A stretch of DNA of 64,000 bases from Granulicella aggregans (GTDB lineage: Bacteria > Acidobacteriota > Terriglobia > Terriglobales > Acidobacteriaceae): assembly GCF_025685565.1 (NCBI RefSeq), contig NZ_JAGSYE010000003.1, positions 186,001 to 250,000 on the forward strand, in the 5' to 3' direction. Within the stretch, counting starts at the first letter, position 1, and each line of letters starts with the position of its first letter. Position numbers and translations under genes: made by a program. The notes under the pieces are model-generated. The model searched no databases, was not told where the DNA came from, and saw nothing but the letters and a program-made list of their open reading frames with translations. This document shows, piece after piece, positions 32,189-42,201 of this stretch.

Positions 32189-33748
32189 CTAAAAGCGGCG
32201 GACCGACAGCATCGTAATGTCATCGGACTGCGGCGCTCCATCAACAAACAGCGATACTCTGCGCGACATCTCGCCGATCAGTGCGCGGCAGTCCAACTCG
32301 CGATTGGCTCCGAGTCCCTCAATCACGCGCTCATCGGAGAAGTCCTCTTCCGCGATGTTCTGCGCCTCGGAGACTCCATCCGTATAAAGGAACACAGCGT
32401 CCCCCGGCATCAGATGCACGCTGCTATCGACATACCCCATCCCATCGAACAGTCCCAACGGAATCCCCCCGACATCTGCCAGTGCTTCCACCTTTCCACT
32501 AACCGCCCTCGTCACATACGGCGGATTATGGCCCGCGCTGCAATACTGAAACTCCCCCGTCGTCAGATCGAGCAGCCCATAGAAGCACGTCGCGAACATC
32601 GCACTCACGCGTTCCCGCACCAGAACCCGGTTCACCTCAAGAAAACACTCCGCGGGCGACATCCCGAGGATGGCCGTGGACTTCACCTGCATCCGCGTCA
32701 ACGCCATGTACAGCGCCGCCGGAATCCCCTTACCCGACACATCCCCAATCACCACGCCGAGCCGATTCTCATCGACCAGGAAGAAGTCGAAGAAGTCCCC
32801 GCCAACCGCCCTCGCCGAAGTCATCTGCGCATGCAGCTCAAACTCCTTCCGCTCCGGAAATGGCGGAAAGATTCGCGGCACCAGGAGGTGCTGAATCGTC
32901 CGCGCCGTCTCCAGTTCATGCTGGAGCGCAGCAAGCTGTTCGCGGTCTCGCACCGCTCCCACCATCTCGTTGCACAGAAACGAATTCTCGATCGCCGTCG
33001 CCGTCTGCAACGCGATCGTGTTGACCAGCTTCAGATCGGCCGCCGAATACGAAGTCCCTGCCGCTGTATGGGCCAATGCAATCACGCCCACCGAACGCTG
33101 TCCTGCCCGCAGCGGAGCGCAGATCACAGCATTCAGCGCTCGCTCCGAATCGAGCAACCTCGCATCGCTGCCGCAATCATTCACGACCTCCGCAATGCCT
33201 CGATCAAGAATCGACTGCGCGAACTGCGACCCGGTCGCGAGCGGCCCGCCATCACCGCCTTCAAGGTTGCCAAAGGACGCCGCCACGCGCAACGGGCTAT
33301 CGTCTTTCTCGCGAACAAGGATGCACCCATGCGTGGCGTGTATCAGTCGCCGCGCCTGGGCCAGTGCGGACTCGCCCACCGCATTCAAATTCAGCAGCGC
33401 TGCAAGCTGCTCCGAGAGCTGTTCGATCAGGTGAATCTCGCGGTAGAGGTGCAACACCTCCGCCCCCAGCGCTCGTCCTTCAGCCTCACGCGATGCAAGA
33501 TGCGCCAGCAATAAGGCAAGCGCGTTGGCGGCCTCTTGCGGTCCCGTAACGTACCCTAGCGTCACGTCGTCCATACGCACCGGCACACCGGTATTCCCCG
33601 CGTCCGTGCCCGTCAACTCTCCGAGCAGGGTCTTGCCCGATGCGTCCGTAACGCAAACATTCCCTCCAAGCGCCTCGCACATCGCAAGCAACGCAGGATA
33701 GCTGCTCGAACGCTTGCTTGCGATCGTCTTCAGGCTTAGCGCAGCCAT
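32189..33748 (-). CDS. GAF-SpoIIE (PP2C-type) serine phosphatase
   Basis: Cytoplasmic protein of 519 residues. The N-terminal part (about 1-110) is variable; a GAF domain spans about 120-260; a PP2C/SpoIIE domain spans about 290-519. Metal-binding Asp residues sit in VGGDFFDFF, VIGDVSGKGIPAALYMA, DGVSEA and QSDDITMLSV. Such phosphatases dephosphorylate anti-sigma-antagonists. Last gene of a leftward operon, after a hybrid kinase and a receiver protein, so it may be the output controlled by them. No anti-sigma antagonist is seen nearby. Confidence 0.9.
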   Translation of the reverse strand: MAALSLKTIASKRSSSYPALLAMCEALGGNVCVTDASGKTLLGELTGTDAGNTGVPVRMDDVTLGYVTGPQEAANALALLLAHLASREAEGRALGAEVLHLYREIHLIEQLSEQLAALLNLNAVGESALAQARRLIHATHGCILVREKDDSPLRVAASFGNLEGGDGGPLATGSQFAQSILDRGIAEVVNDCGSDARLLDSERALNAVICAPLRAGQRSVGVIALAHTAAGTSYSAADLKLVNTIALQTATAIENSFLCNEMVGAVRDREQLAALQHELETARTIQHLLVPRIFPPFPERKEFELHAQMTSARAVGGDFFDFFLVDENRLGVVIGDVSGKGIPAALYMALTRMQVKSTAILGMSPAECFLEVNRVLVRERVSAMFATCFYGLLDLTTGEFQYCSAGHNPPYVTRAVSGKVEALADVGGIPLGLFDGMGYVDSSVHLMPGDAVFLYTDGVSEAQNIAEEDFSDERVIEGLGANRELDCRALIGEMSRRVSLFVDGAPQSDDITMLSVRRF

Positions 33749-33755
33749 CGCAACC

Positions 33756-34133
33756 TCACTGCTCGAGCCCGAGCACCGACCGGGCCTTGGCCACCAGAGC
33801 GTCCGGATCGAACGGCTTCGTCATGTAGAGATCAGCGCCAACCTCCTGCCCGCGCTGCCGGTCGAACTCCTGCCCCTTCGCAGTCAGCAGGATGATGTGA
33901 ATGTGGCTCATCTTCAACTCATTCTTGACCGCGTGGCACACGTCGAAGCCGTTCTTCTTCGGCATCATCACGTCCAGGAACACGAGGTTCGGCTGCTCTT
34001 CCTGGATCATGTCAATGGCCTCTTCGCCATTGCTGGCCATCAGCAGCTCGACGCCTTCATCTTCCAGCTCTTCCAGGGTCTGCTGGATCAGCATCCGCAA
34101 GTGTGGCTCGTCATCAACGATAAGAATCTTCAT
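33756..34133 (-). CDS. Stand-alone response regulator receiver
   Basis: Protein of 125 residues containing only a REC domain: acidic pair in ILIVDDEPHL, phospho-acceptor Asp in LVFLDVMMPKKNGFD, conserved Thr in ILLTAKG, conserved Lys in YMTKPFDP. With no output domain it must act by protein contact, perhaps on the adjacent SpoIIE phosphatase. It starts at ATG 34133, or at a GTG at 34142 that overlaps the kinase stop (GTGA). Central gene of the three-gene signalling operon. Confidence 0.93.
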   Translation of the reverse strand: MKILIVDDEPHLRMLIQQTLEELEDEGVELLMASNGEEAIDMIQEEQPNLVFLDVMMPKKNGFDVCHAVKNELKMSHIHIILLTAKGQEFDRQRGQEVGADLYMTKPFDPDALVAKARSVLGLEQ

Positions 34134-34138
34134 AGAGG

Positions 34139-37100
34139 TCACTGATAGATCAGGAAAAGGACGTTCTCCATACCCTTCTCGAAGCGCAGCGCACGCACCG
34201 CTTCGTCACTGGAAAGCACCGAGTTGAGAATGATGATGTCTGGCTTCGAGAGCACCGCGCGCGACACCAGCTCCGAGCCGTTCGACTCCACCACCGTATA
34301 GCCGCGCGTCTCCAGAACATCCGTCAGCGTGCGGATCGTCGATGCGTCCTCATCGACCACCATGACCTTCTTCTTCGACTTGCCCTGATCGAGCAGCGTG
34401 TCCACCTCGTGGAAGAGCGACACCGTATCGATCGGCTTGGTCAGATAGCGGTCCACGCCCAGCCGGAAGCCACGCTCCTTGTCTTCGACGATCGACAGAA
34501 TGATGATCGGAATGTCCATCGTCGCGGGATCGTTCTTCAGCACCGCTGCGACGTCGAAGCCATTCATCTCCGGCATCATCACGTCGAGGATCACGAGTCC
34601 CGGAATCTCCTCGCGGATCAGCGCCAGCGCCTTCCGCCCATCCTCAGCCAACCGCACGCGGTAGCCAGCCTCGGTCAACTCCTGCTCCAGCAGCGACCGG
34701 ATATTCGGATCGTCATCCACCACGAGAATCGACTTGTCGTGAGGCTGGTGCGTCTCCACGCGTTCGCGAAGCTGCTTCACCAGCGACTCGATGTTCACCG
34801 ACCGCCGTACCGGCGCAAGATCGAGCTTCGCCTGCGCCGCAATCGGCAGACTGAACGAGAACGTACTTCCCTGCCCCGGCGTGCTCTCCACCCAGATGCT
34901 GCCGCCGTGATACTCGACGATCTCCTTGCAGATCGGCAACCCAAGCCCTGTCCCCTTCGGCTTATCCGTAAGAGTATCGCCTACCTGCTTGAACTTCTCA
35001 AAGACCTTCGGCTGGTCCGCAGGGGCAATCCCGATGCCAGAGTCAGTCACACCAACCACGATCTGCCCGTCCTTCAACGCCGCCGAGCAGGTAATCGAAC
35101 CCTCGTCCGTAAACTTCACCGCGTTCGAGATCAGGTTGATCACCACCTGGATCAGCCGGTCGGAGTCGCCCGTGACAGTCGGCAGATCGGGCTCAATCTT
35201 CCGCACCAGCGTCAGCTTCTTCGCTTCGAACAACGAAGCCGTCGCCGCCACCGCACGATCGATCACCTCTTCGACCGATACACTGCCCATGTTCCACGTA
35301 AACTTGCCCGCTTCAATCTTCGCCAGGTCGAGCACATCGTCGATCAGCTTCGTCAGCCGCTCGCCTTCGCTCACCACCACTCCAAGGTTCTCAAGCACCT
35401 GGTTCTTGGTCTGAACGATCTTCTTGTCGTCACTCGGGAGCAGCGGGAACAAGCGCTCTTCAAGCCTGCGCCGGATGATCTTTGCAAAGCCCAGAACCGA
35501 CGTCAGCGGCGTGCGCAGCTCGTGACTGACCGTGGAGAGGAACGAGCTCTTCGCCGCATCTGCCTGCTCCGCCGCAGCCCTTGCGTGGCTCGCTTCTTCG
35601 AACAGGCTCGCATTGTGGAAAGCCACACCCACCGCTGAGGCAATCGTCGAAAGCAGCCGCTGATCGGCCTCTGTAAAAACGCCCTCCTGGTCGGTCGACT
35701 GCACGCTGATCACGCCGATCATCTGTCCGCCCGATGGGATCGGCACGCCAAGATATGAAGCCGTCATCACGCCAATCTGTTCGATGCCCAGCTTCGACCG
35801 GTTGCGCTCCATGTCCTCGTTGATGAGCAGTGGCTGGCCCGTGCGAATGATCTGCGATGTAAGCCCAGTCCCGAAGGGTCTTGACGCAGCTTCTTCCCCG
35901 AACGTGTACGGGAAGTTCAGCATCATCGTCGCCCGGTTCAGCAACGCCACATAGGCAATGGGAGCATGGAAGAGATCGCGGATCTGATCGCCCACAAGCT
36001 GGATCAAACTGTCGCGATCCAACTGCGTAGCCAGCGCCTGCGTGATCCGGTTGATCGTCACCAACTCCGCCGCGCGCTCCCGCACCTCGTGCTCGCGTTC
36101 ATTGATCACCATGTACGCATTCGCGTTATCGAGCGCGATCGTCGTATAGGCAGCCAGGTTTTCGAGCAGGCTCAGATGCTGTTCCGTGTACGCATTCTTC
36201 TTGAAGCTCTGAATGCTCAGCACGCCCAGCACGCGTTCCTGCGCGATCAGCGGGAGATAGATCATCGAAGCCGGCGGCCTCGCCTCGGTCCCGTCCTCGA
36301 GCGCCAAACCGCTATGTTCGTACGCAGGAATGTACTTCGAATACTCCGTTGCAACGTCGTTCAGCAGAATCGGCTTGCGGTTCTCGATGCACCACACCGG
36401 AAACTGGTTCTTGTCCTCCGTGCTGCGCGTATACGGCGCATACCGCTTCCCGTTCTCGATTGCCAGGCTGTACTCGATCAGCTTCTTCTCCGGCCGGTAG
36501 AGTCCCACGCCAAAGATGCTTGCATCGACGATCTGGTTGACGCGCTCATACAGCTTGAAGAGGATCGTATTCAGGTCCAGCGACGCCGTGATCTCTTTGC
36601 CAATCTCGCTCAGCAGCTCAATCGAGTCCTTCTGCGCCGCAATCTCCGCAGCCTGCGCTCGAACCTCGCTGGTCCTCGCTTCAACCGTGGCTTCTAGCAG
36701 CTTCGCCTCGGCCTCTAGCGCCTTCGTCCGAAGCTGTGCCTTGTTTCTTTCGTGACGAATAATCAGGGTCCACGCCACATAGGTGATGAGCAGGAAGAGG
36801 ACGACATACACTCCGTAAGCGATTCGCGTCCTGTACCACGGCGGCAGAATCGTAAACGCAAAGTTGCCTTCCGGACTTACACGTCCGTCTTCGGCCTGCG
36901 AACGTACCCGGAACCGATACTCTCCCGGCCCCAACCCGCTGTAGTTCGCCTCCTTCTGCTTGCCCCACACCGACCAGTCCTTGTCCGCTCCCTCAAGCAG
37001 ATACTGATAGTTCGTATTCGCGGCGTTGCCATAGGAGATTGCGGCAAACTGGAAGGTCAGCGCCCGCGTGCCGGGGGCCAGCCGCAGTTCCTGGCTATCC

Positions 37101-39214
37101 ACTGATGTCCCGCCAAAGATGAGCTGCGTTCCAGACATCACCTGCCGCACAAGTGGTGCCGAACTCTGCGTCGTTTGCGGCTTGATGTGCGGGTTCAAAC
37201 GGATCAGGCTCTCGCCGCCTGTCCACACCATCCCATCCGCATCCAGGTAGGCGCCGCTGCCAACCTGAAAGTGCGTGAGTGGCCGGTAGGTCTCTTCATC
37301 CACGCGCCAGCTTCCATCGGGCTGTTTGAAGAACCGGCCGATCCGCGAACTGTCCGTGGCCGATGTAAACGTCCAGACGCTTCCGTCTGTCTCCTGAAAG
37401 GCATTTGAGCTGGCATCCGGCGCATCCAGCGGAAGCACCCATCGATTGTCCACGACGAACTTATGCGCCGCTGGCTCCCACCGCAGCATGTCTTTTGTCA
37501 AACTCGGCGCGATATAGATCGCACCATCGATAAGATGGACATACACGTTTCCCTCGGGAACGCCCTCCGCCTTGGAGATCACCTCCGCCTTGGCCTCGCG
37601 CAACCCATTGGCAGGCACATCGATCCTCAGAAGCTTGCCGTCCGTGCCGCTTACCCACAAGGCTCCACTAGCGTCTTCGTCCAGCCCCCTCGCCTCGTAG
37701 ATCATGGGCAGGCGACCTTCGTCGATCCACTGATGCCCATCCCAGCGCATCGACCCCACGCCGTCGCCGTGGCCTACAAACAGCCGGTCGGGCGTCTTCC
37801 GCGACTGGCGGATGGTGTAACTCTGCTCTCGCAGACCGCTCAGCGAAGGGACGGTTCGTACCAGTTTGTCGCCCTCGACCCTCAACACGCCTTCGCTCGT
37901 CGCCGCCAGCAACTGGTCTGGAGTCTTGCCCGTCACATCGTGGAAGATCCTGAGCCGGAATGCCTGCGTCGCTCCTGGTAGCTTCACAAAATCCGGGCGG
38001 TTCGTTTGGGGATCGATCACGAGCCGCTGCACCGAACCGGCACCCGACGCCAGGGCCATGTAGATTGACCCTTGAAACCGGATTACGTCCTCTTCGGGCA
38101 GAGTCGAGAAGATAGATAGCGGGGAGTTTGCCTCGACCCGCGAGACTCCACCTCCGGTTCCAATCCAAAGCGCGCCGTCTCTGTCTTCGAAGACGCTCAA
38201 CGCCCCAGGATCGATCAGGCCATCTGCCTTGTCGATGATCTGCCGCAGCGTCCCATCGTGGTTGATTAGGACCACTCCCCCGTCGAGGGTCGTGACCGCA
38301 AGGCCGCCATCGCGCAGAAGGGTCGAGGTGTAAGCCGGGTGCTTCGCCAGATAATCGGCCGCCCCTGTCACAAAAGGCGTGGCCTTTTGCCCGTCATAAA
38401 GAGTGAGCGCACCGTCCCGGGCGGAGACGAGCATCCGGCCGTCGTCGTAAGGGTGAAGAAAGAGCTTTCGCGAACTCTTATAGGCATCGCCGCCCGGCAT
38501 GTTGCGCAGCTCATCTCCGACGATCTCCTGCAGGCCGATCCCATCCTGTGCGGTATAGATATGACCAGCAACCTGCGAGAGCGCCTGGAACTTCGCGTTC
38601 GGTGCCGGATACCAGACATGCATGCTCTTTCCATCCCAGCGGAAGAGCAACTCATAAGACCGGAAAAATATCCCCTGCGGAGTGACTAGTGTCTGCCATA
38701 CATCCGTAAAGCCGCGGTCCTTAGCCTGGACGTGATCCAGAAACGAGACGTACTGGGTCTTGCCTGTCTTGTCCGGCGCAAGGTAGCCAAAGTTTCCGCT
38801 TCCGCCGACCCACATCCTGCCGGTAGTATCGAGCGCCAACGACCGGATCACCGACATCGGAGTCTGGATCTTTCTCCAGTTCACCCCGTCGTACTCCAGT
38901 ACATCGCCACCCGAGACCCCCATGTAGATCAGGCCGCGGCGGTCCTGCGCTACCGTCCAGACCTGGCCAAAGTCTTTGTACTCTTTATAGGAGTGCGGCT
39001 GGATGACAGGAATGCCTGTCTCTGCGCCCTTCTTTTCCACGACTTCTTTTGTGACGGCGGCAGACGCTCTCACTCCCGGCTGCAGGCAAGTCAGCAGCAG
39101 AAGCGACGGAGCAAGCAGCGCTCCACATACGTGCATGAGACCAGCGAAACGTCGAGCCAAGTGATTTCCAGGGGAGCGCAATCGCGAAGTTATAGGGTGG
39201 AAACAGTTCGTCAT
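34139..39214 (-). CDS. Hybrid sensor histidine kinase with propeller sensor, two GAFs and two receivers
   Basis: Membrane kinase of 1691 residues. Signal peptide (about 1-50), Reg_prop-like beta-propeller blades (about 75-690, e.g. IYMGVSGGDVLEYDG and DGALWIGTGGG), Y_Y_Y domain (about 715-775), one membrane helix (about 798-820), coiled coil, GAF1 (about 868-1035), GAF2 (about 1036-1190), HisKA with His1231 in SHELRTPL, HATPase with N-box INLISNAVKF, DSGIGIAP and GTGLGL. First receiver has Asp1544 and a conserved Lys (YLTKPI). The second receiver (about 1617-1691) is cut after about 75 residues, has Asn1664 where Asp is expected, and lacks Lys, so it cannot be phosphorylated normally. Propeller kinases of this type often sense extracellular glycans. 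Confidence 0.93.
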   Translation of the reverse strand: MTNCFHPITSRLRSPGNHLARRFAGLMHVCGALLAPSLLLLTCLQPGVRASAAVTKEVVEKKGAETGIPVIQPHSYKEYKDFGQVWTVAQDRRGLIYMGVSGGDVLEYDGVNWRKIQTPMSVIRSLALDTTGRMWVGGSGNFGYLAPDKTGKTQYVSFLDHVQAKDRGFTDVWQTLVTPQGIFFRSYELLFRWDGKSMHVWYPAPNAKFQALSQVAGHIYTAQDGIGLQEIVGDELRNMPGGDAYKSSRKLFLHPYDDGRMLVSARDGALTLYDGQKATPFVTGAADYLAKHPAYTSTLLRDGGLAVTTLDGGVVLINHDGTLRQIIDKADGLIDPGALSVFEDRDGALWIGTGGGVSRVEANSPLSIFSTLPEEDVIRFQGSIYMALASGAGSVQRLVIDPQTNRPDFVKLPGATQAFRLRIFHDVTGKTPDQLLAATSEGVLRVEGDKLVRTVPSLSGLREQSYTIRQSRKTPDRLFVGHGDGVGSMRWDGHQWIDEGRLPMIYEARGLDEDASGALWVSGTDGKLLRIDVPANGLREAKAEVISKAEGVPEGNVYVHLIDGAIYIAPSLTKDMLRWEPAAHKFVVDNRWVLPLDAPDASSNAFQETDGSVWTFTSATDSSRIGRFFKQPDGSWRVDEETYRPLTHFQVGSGAYLDADGMVWTGGESLIRLNPHIKPQTTQSSAPLVRQVMSGTQLIFGGTSVDSQELRLAPGTRALTFQFAAISYGNAANTNYQYLLEGADKDWSVWGKQKEANYSGLGPGEYRFRVRSQAEDGRVSPEGNFAFTILPPWYRTRIAYGVYVVLFLLITYVAWTLIIRHERNKAQLRTKALEAEAKLLEATVEARTSEVRAQAAEIAAQKDSIELLSEIGKEITASLDLNTILFKLYERVNQIVDASIFGVGLYRPEKKLIEYSLAIENGKRYAPYTRSTEDKNQFPVWCIENRKPILLNDVATEYSKYIPAYEHSGLALEDGTEARPPASMIYLPLIAQERVLGVLSIQSFKKNAYTEQHLSLLENLAAYTTIALDNANAYMVINEREHEVRERAAELVTINRITQALATQLDRDSLIQLVGDQIRDLFHAPIAYVALLNRATMMLNFPYTFGEEAASRPFGTGLTSQIIRTGQPLLINEDMERNRSKLGIEQIGVMTASYLGVPIPSGGQMIGVISVQSTDQEGVFTEADQRLLSTIASAVGVAFHNASLFEEASHARAAAEQADAAKSSFLSTVSHELRTPLTSVLGFAKIIRRRLEERLFPLLPSDDKKIVQTKNQVLENLGVVVSEGERLTKLIDDVLDLAKIEAGKFTWNMGSVSVEEVIDRAVAATASLFEAKKLTLVRKIEPDLPTVTGDSDRLIQVVINLISNAVKFTDEGSITCSAALKDGQIVVGVTDSGIGIAPADQPKVFEKFKQVGDTLTDKPKGTGLGLPICKEIVEYHGGSIWVESTPGQGSTFSFSLPIAAQAKLDLAPVRRSVNIESLVKQLRERVETHQPHDKSILVVDDDPNIRSLLEQELTEAGYRVRLAEDGRKALALIREEIPGLVILDVMMPEMNGFDVAAVLKNDPATMDIPIIILSIVEDKERGFRLGVDRYLTKPIDTVSLFHEVDTLLDQGKSKKKVMVVDEDASTIRTLTDVLETRGYTVVESNGSELVSRAVLSKPDIIILNSVLSSDEAVRALRFEKGMENVLFLIYQ

Positions 39215-39358
39215 CCAAACCGGTATCCTTTTCTAACACGCGACTTACGCACATGCAATGCGAACGCGGACAACCAGCCCAGCGAAAGCCTCCAGAGGTA
39301 CTTCTTTCCAGAACCTAGGTCACCTCGCACGTAACCACGCACCGTCGCTGCCTCTCAA

Positions 39359-40477
39359 TCACAACGTGCGTTTGGTGGATTCTCGAACCATCAACTCAAA
39401 ATCGACCAGGAAGTTTCGCGCCGGCGCCCCAGGGTTCGCAACCCGATCGCGCATGGCCATCATGGCGTTCGCTCCGATCGCCAGCACCGGCTGACGAATG
39501 CTCGTCAGCGGCACCTGCAGCAGGCTCGCGTACTTAAGGTCGTCCATCCCCGTCAGCCGCACGTCTCCCGGAATGCGCACCCCTGCCTTAGCCAGCGTCG
39601 TCATCAGTTGGACAGCCATCAGGTCATTCGCGCACAGAATTGCGTCGGGACGATGCAGCTTAAGCAGCACCTCGACCGCGTTTGCATCTGTCGGATCAGC
39701 AAAGCAAACGATCTGCAACGCTTTGTCCAGACCTCGAGCCTCCATGGCGCTCCGGTACCCCATGATTCGAATCGTCACCGTCGGTGCAGAGTACGGCCGA
39801 GCGAAGAAAAGAATCCGCTGCGCTCCCACATCCAGCAGATGCTCCGTCATCATCAGGCCTGCCCTGTGATTGTCGATCCCGACCACGTCATAACGGCTGC
39901 GCTTCGGATACTCGACGATATCGCGGTCGAGCAGAACCAACGGAACTCCCGCGTCGTCAAAGTTCTTCGCGATCCGCATGTTCGTCTCGTCCTTGCCCTC
40001 CGTCAGCTCCAGCGGCGCAAAGAACACACCCGCTACTCCTCGCGCGAGGTAGTGCTCGCAGAGACGCTCCGCTTGAATCTCCTGCGATGCGTCACGGTCA
40101 AACAGCGGTCCCCAGATCAAATCGTGATGGTCGCCATTCCTGCCCTGCGAGATCCCCTGGCATATCGGCTCGAAGATCTCAGTGACACCGAGATCCGGGA
40201 TCAAAAGCCCGAAGCTCGGGTGTGGCATAGCTGCCTGACTCGACACAAACGTCCCTGACCCAGCCCGCCGCTGAATCAAACCCTCGGACTCCAACTGGGC
40301 GAACGCCCGCCCAATCGTCGGCCGGCTTGCCGAAAGCCGCTTGACCAGTTCGTTTTCGCTCGGAAGCCGCGTCCCCGCCGAGTAAGTCCCGTCCTCGATC
40401 GACTGTCGCAGCAGAAGATAAATCTGTTTGTACTTGGCTACACCGGGTGGGTTCGCAAGCGGATCATCTAACGTCAC
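39359..40477 (-). CDS. GntR-type HTH regulator with LacI-like sugar-binding domain
   Basis: Transcription factor of 372 residues. An N-terminal winged helix (about 15-80: GTRLPSENELVKRLSASRPTIGRAF...GLIQRRAGSGTF) of the GntR type is fused to a periplasmic-binding-like domain (about 88-365: LLIPDL, VLLDRDI, VGIDNHRAGLMMTEHLL, LTGMDD). Same architecture as AraR of Bacillus. Divergent from a sugar MFS transporter, which it probably controls in response to a sugar (inference). The intergenic region has an inverted repeat at 40580-40611. Confidence 0.9.
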   Translation of the reverse strand: MTLDDPLANPPGVAKYKQIYLLLRQSIEDGTYSAGTRLPSENELVKRLSASRPTIGRAFAQLESEGLIQRRAGSGTFVSSQAAMPHPSFGLLIPDLGVTEIFEPICQGISQGRNGDHHDLIWGPLFDRDASQEIQAERLCEHYLARGVAGVFFAPLELTEGKDETNMRIAKNFDDAGVPLVLLDRDIVEYPKRSRYDVVGIDNHRAGLMMTEHLLDVGAQRILFFARPYSAPTVTIRIMGYRSAMEARGLDKALQIVCFADPTDANAVEVLLKLHRPDAILCANDLMAVQLMTTLAKAGVRIPGDVRLTGMDDLKYASLLQVPLTSIRQPVLAIGANAMMAMRDRVANPGAPARNFLVDFELMVRESTKRTL

Positions 40478-40836
40478 GTCACGTCCTCGTCTCTTCTATG
40501 CAGCTCTGCTAACGTCCAAAGTTACGCGCGTCTTTTTATTATCCGTAGACGGCAAGTAAGCGAAGTGAGACTCCGCAGTGCAGGCATGGCCTTCATACAC
40601 CTCATGCCTGCAAAAAAAGCACAGTCCTCTGACACTAAGCGCAAGCTGGCAAAGACGCACATCCCATCTTCTGGTTATAGGTGTCGACAAACACATAGCA
40701 TTAAGCTGCACTGCCTTCGTCGGGTTGCGCACAGATCCCCAACTTGCCCCGTGAACCTCGCTCTGGCGACGGAACACCCACCACTGGCGTATAACTTTGT
40801 TGACCTGAATACTGTTCTCATTACTCGGAGACCCTT
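40478..40836. promoter_or_regulatory. Divergent control region of regulator and sugar transporter
   Basis: Contains an inverted repeat with nine-base arms, 40580-40588 (GCAGGCATG) and 40603-40611 (CATGCCTGC), loop 14 bases. A short palindrome TGTCGACA also occurs near 40682, and TATAAC at 40790-40795 could be a -10 for the transporter. No other gene is seen in this gap. Confidence 0.45.
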
Positions 40837-42162
40837 TTGAATCGTTACCTCATAAAAGCCACCATCGTTGGCGCACTCGGCGGCCTGCTCTTCGGATTTG
40901 ACACGGCTGTCATCGCGGGCGCGGAACAGCAACTCACCGAGGTCTTCCACCTCACCCCGTCGACGCTTGGCCTCACCGTCTTCATCGGCCTCGTCGGCAC
41001 GGTCATCGGAGCGATGGGCTCGGGCGTCCTCGGCCAAAAGATCGGTGGCCGCGAGGCCCTCCGCATCATGGCCATCCTTTACACCATCTCCGCCGTAGGC
41101 TGCGCCTTCGCCTGGAACTGGGATTCGCTGATGGTCGCCCGCTTCATCGGCGGCCTCGGCATCGGAGGATCTTCCGTCCTCGGCCCCGTCTACATCGCGG
41201 AGCTCGCACCCGCAAAGTGGCGCGGCCGGATGGTCGGCCTCTTCCAGATCAACATCGTCATCGGCATCCTTCTCGCCTACCTCTCGAACTTCATCATCAC
41301 CCTCTTCCATCTCGGCGCGAACGAGTGGCGCTGGGAGTTCGGCGTCGCCATTCTCCCCTCGGCGCTCTTCCTCATTATGCTGTACGGAATTCCACGCAGC
41401 TCACGCTGGCTCGTCACCACCAACCAGAACGACGAGGCCCTCCGCGTTCTCGAGATGATGGGCTCGCCCAACTCCGCCGCCGAACTCCAGGAGATCAAGG
41501 ACTCCGTCCACGCCGAGCTTCACCAGAAGCAGGAGCCCATCTTCAATGGCAAATACAACCTGCCCATCTTCCTCGCCGCCTCGATCGGCCTCTTCAACCA
41601 ACTCGCCGGAATCAACGCCATCCTCTATTACCTCAACCCCATCTTCGCCTCGGCTGGCTTTAGCAACAGCTCCTCGGCCCTGCAGGCCGTAGCCGTCGGC
41701 CTCGTCAACCTCATGGCGACCGTCCTCGGGATGACCCTGATCGACAAGGTCGGCCGTAAGACCCTCCTGCTAACCGGGTCTGTCGGCATGGTCTTCGCTC
41801 TGGCTGGAGTCTCCGCCATCTTCTACACCCACACCCACCAGAACCTGCTCGTCTGGCTCCTCGTTGTCTTCATCATCTTCTTCGCTGTTTCGCAGGGATC
41901 GGTCATCTGGGTCTACATCTCGGAGGTCTTCCCCAACCGTGTTCGCTCCAAGGGCCAGAGCATCGGTTCTTCGGCCCACTGGATCAGCGCCGCCGTCATC
42001 ACCCTCTACTTCCCCGTCGTCGTCGACAAGTTCTCCCAGGGAACACCCTTCGCCTTCTTTGCGGTGATGATGCTCCTCCAGTTCTTCGTCGTCCTCTTCA
42101 TCTATCCCGAAACCAAGGGCCGCTCCCTCGAACAGATCCAGACCCAGTTCGGCATCCACTAA
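40837..42162 (+). CDS. Sugar porter family MFS transporter
   Basis: Proton-coupled sugar importer of the XylE/GLUT family, 441 residues, about twelve helices. Signatures: LGGLLFGFDTAVIAGA, GPVYIAELAPAKWRGRMVGLFQ, PRSSRWL (a variant of PESPRWL), QLAGINAILYYLNPIF, DKVGRKTLLL and PETKGRSLEQIQ. Probably imports a hexose or pentose released by the secreted hydrolases. TTG start at 40837 with CGGAG about six bases upstream. Divergent from the GntR/LacI-type regulator. Confidence 0.93.
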   Translation: MNRYLIKATIVGALGGLLFGFDTAVIAGAEQQLTEVFHLTPSTLGLTVFIGLVGTVIGAMGSGVLGQKIGGREALRIMAILYTISAVGCAFAWNWDSLMVARFIGGLGIGGSSVLGPVYIAELAPAKWRGRMVGLFQINIVIGILLAYLSNFIITLFHLGANEWRWEFGVAILPSALFLIMLYGIPRSSRWLVTTNQNDEALRVLEMMGSPNSAAELQEIKDSVHAELHQKQEPIFNGKYNLPIFLAASIGLFNQLAGINAILYYLNPIFASAGFSNSSSALQAVAVGLVNLMATVLGMTLIDKVGRKTLLLTGSVGMVFALAGVSAIFYTHTHQNLLVWLLVVFIIFFAVSQGSVIWVYISEVFPNRVRSKGQSIGSSAHWISAAVITLYFPVVVDKFSQGTPFAFFAVMMLLQFFVVLFIYPETKGRSLEQIQTQFGIH

Positions 42163-42201
42163 AGCGCTCCAACGTAGGCTCGGGTATGCCACATCTCAAT
42201 C

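Noticed and set aside
32084..33514. 476-codon frame antisense to the SpoIIE phosphatase
   Set aside because: Arg/Pro/His-rich composition with no homology; the phosphatase on the opposite strand has complete motifs.
40580..40611. Inverted repeat as a terminator
   Set aside because: It is followed by A rather than T residues on the plus strand, and on the minus strand the T-run precedes the stem.
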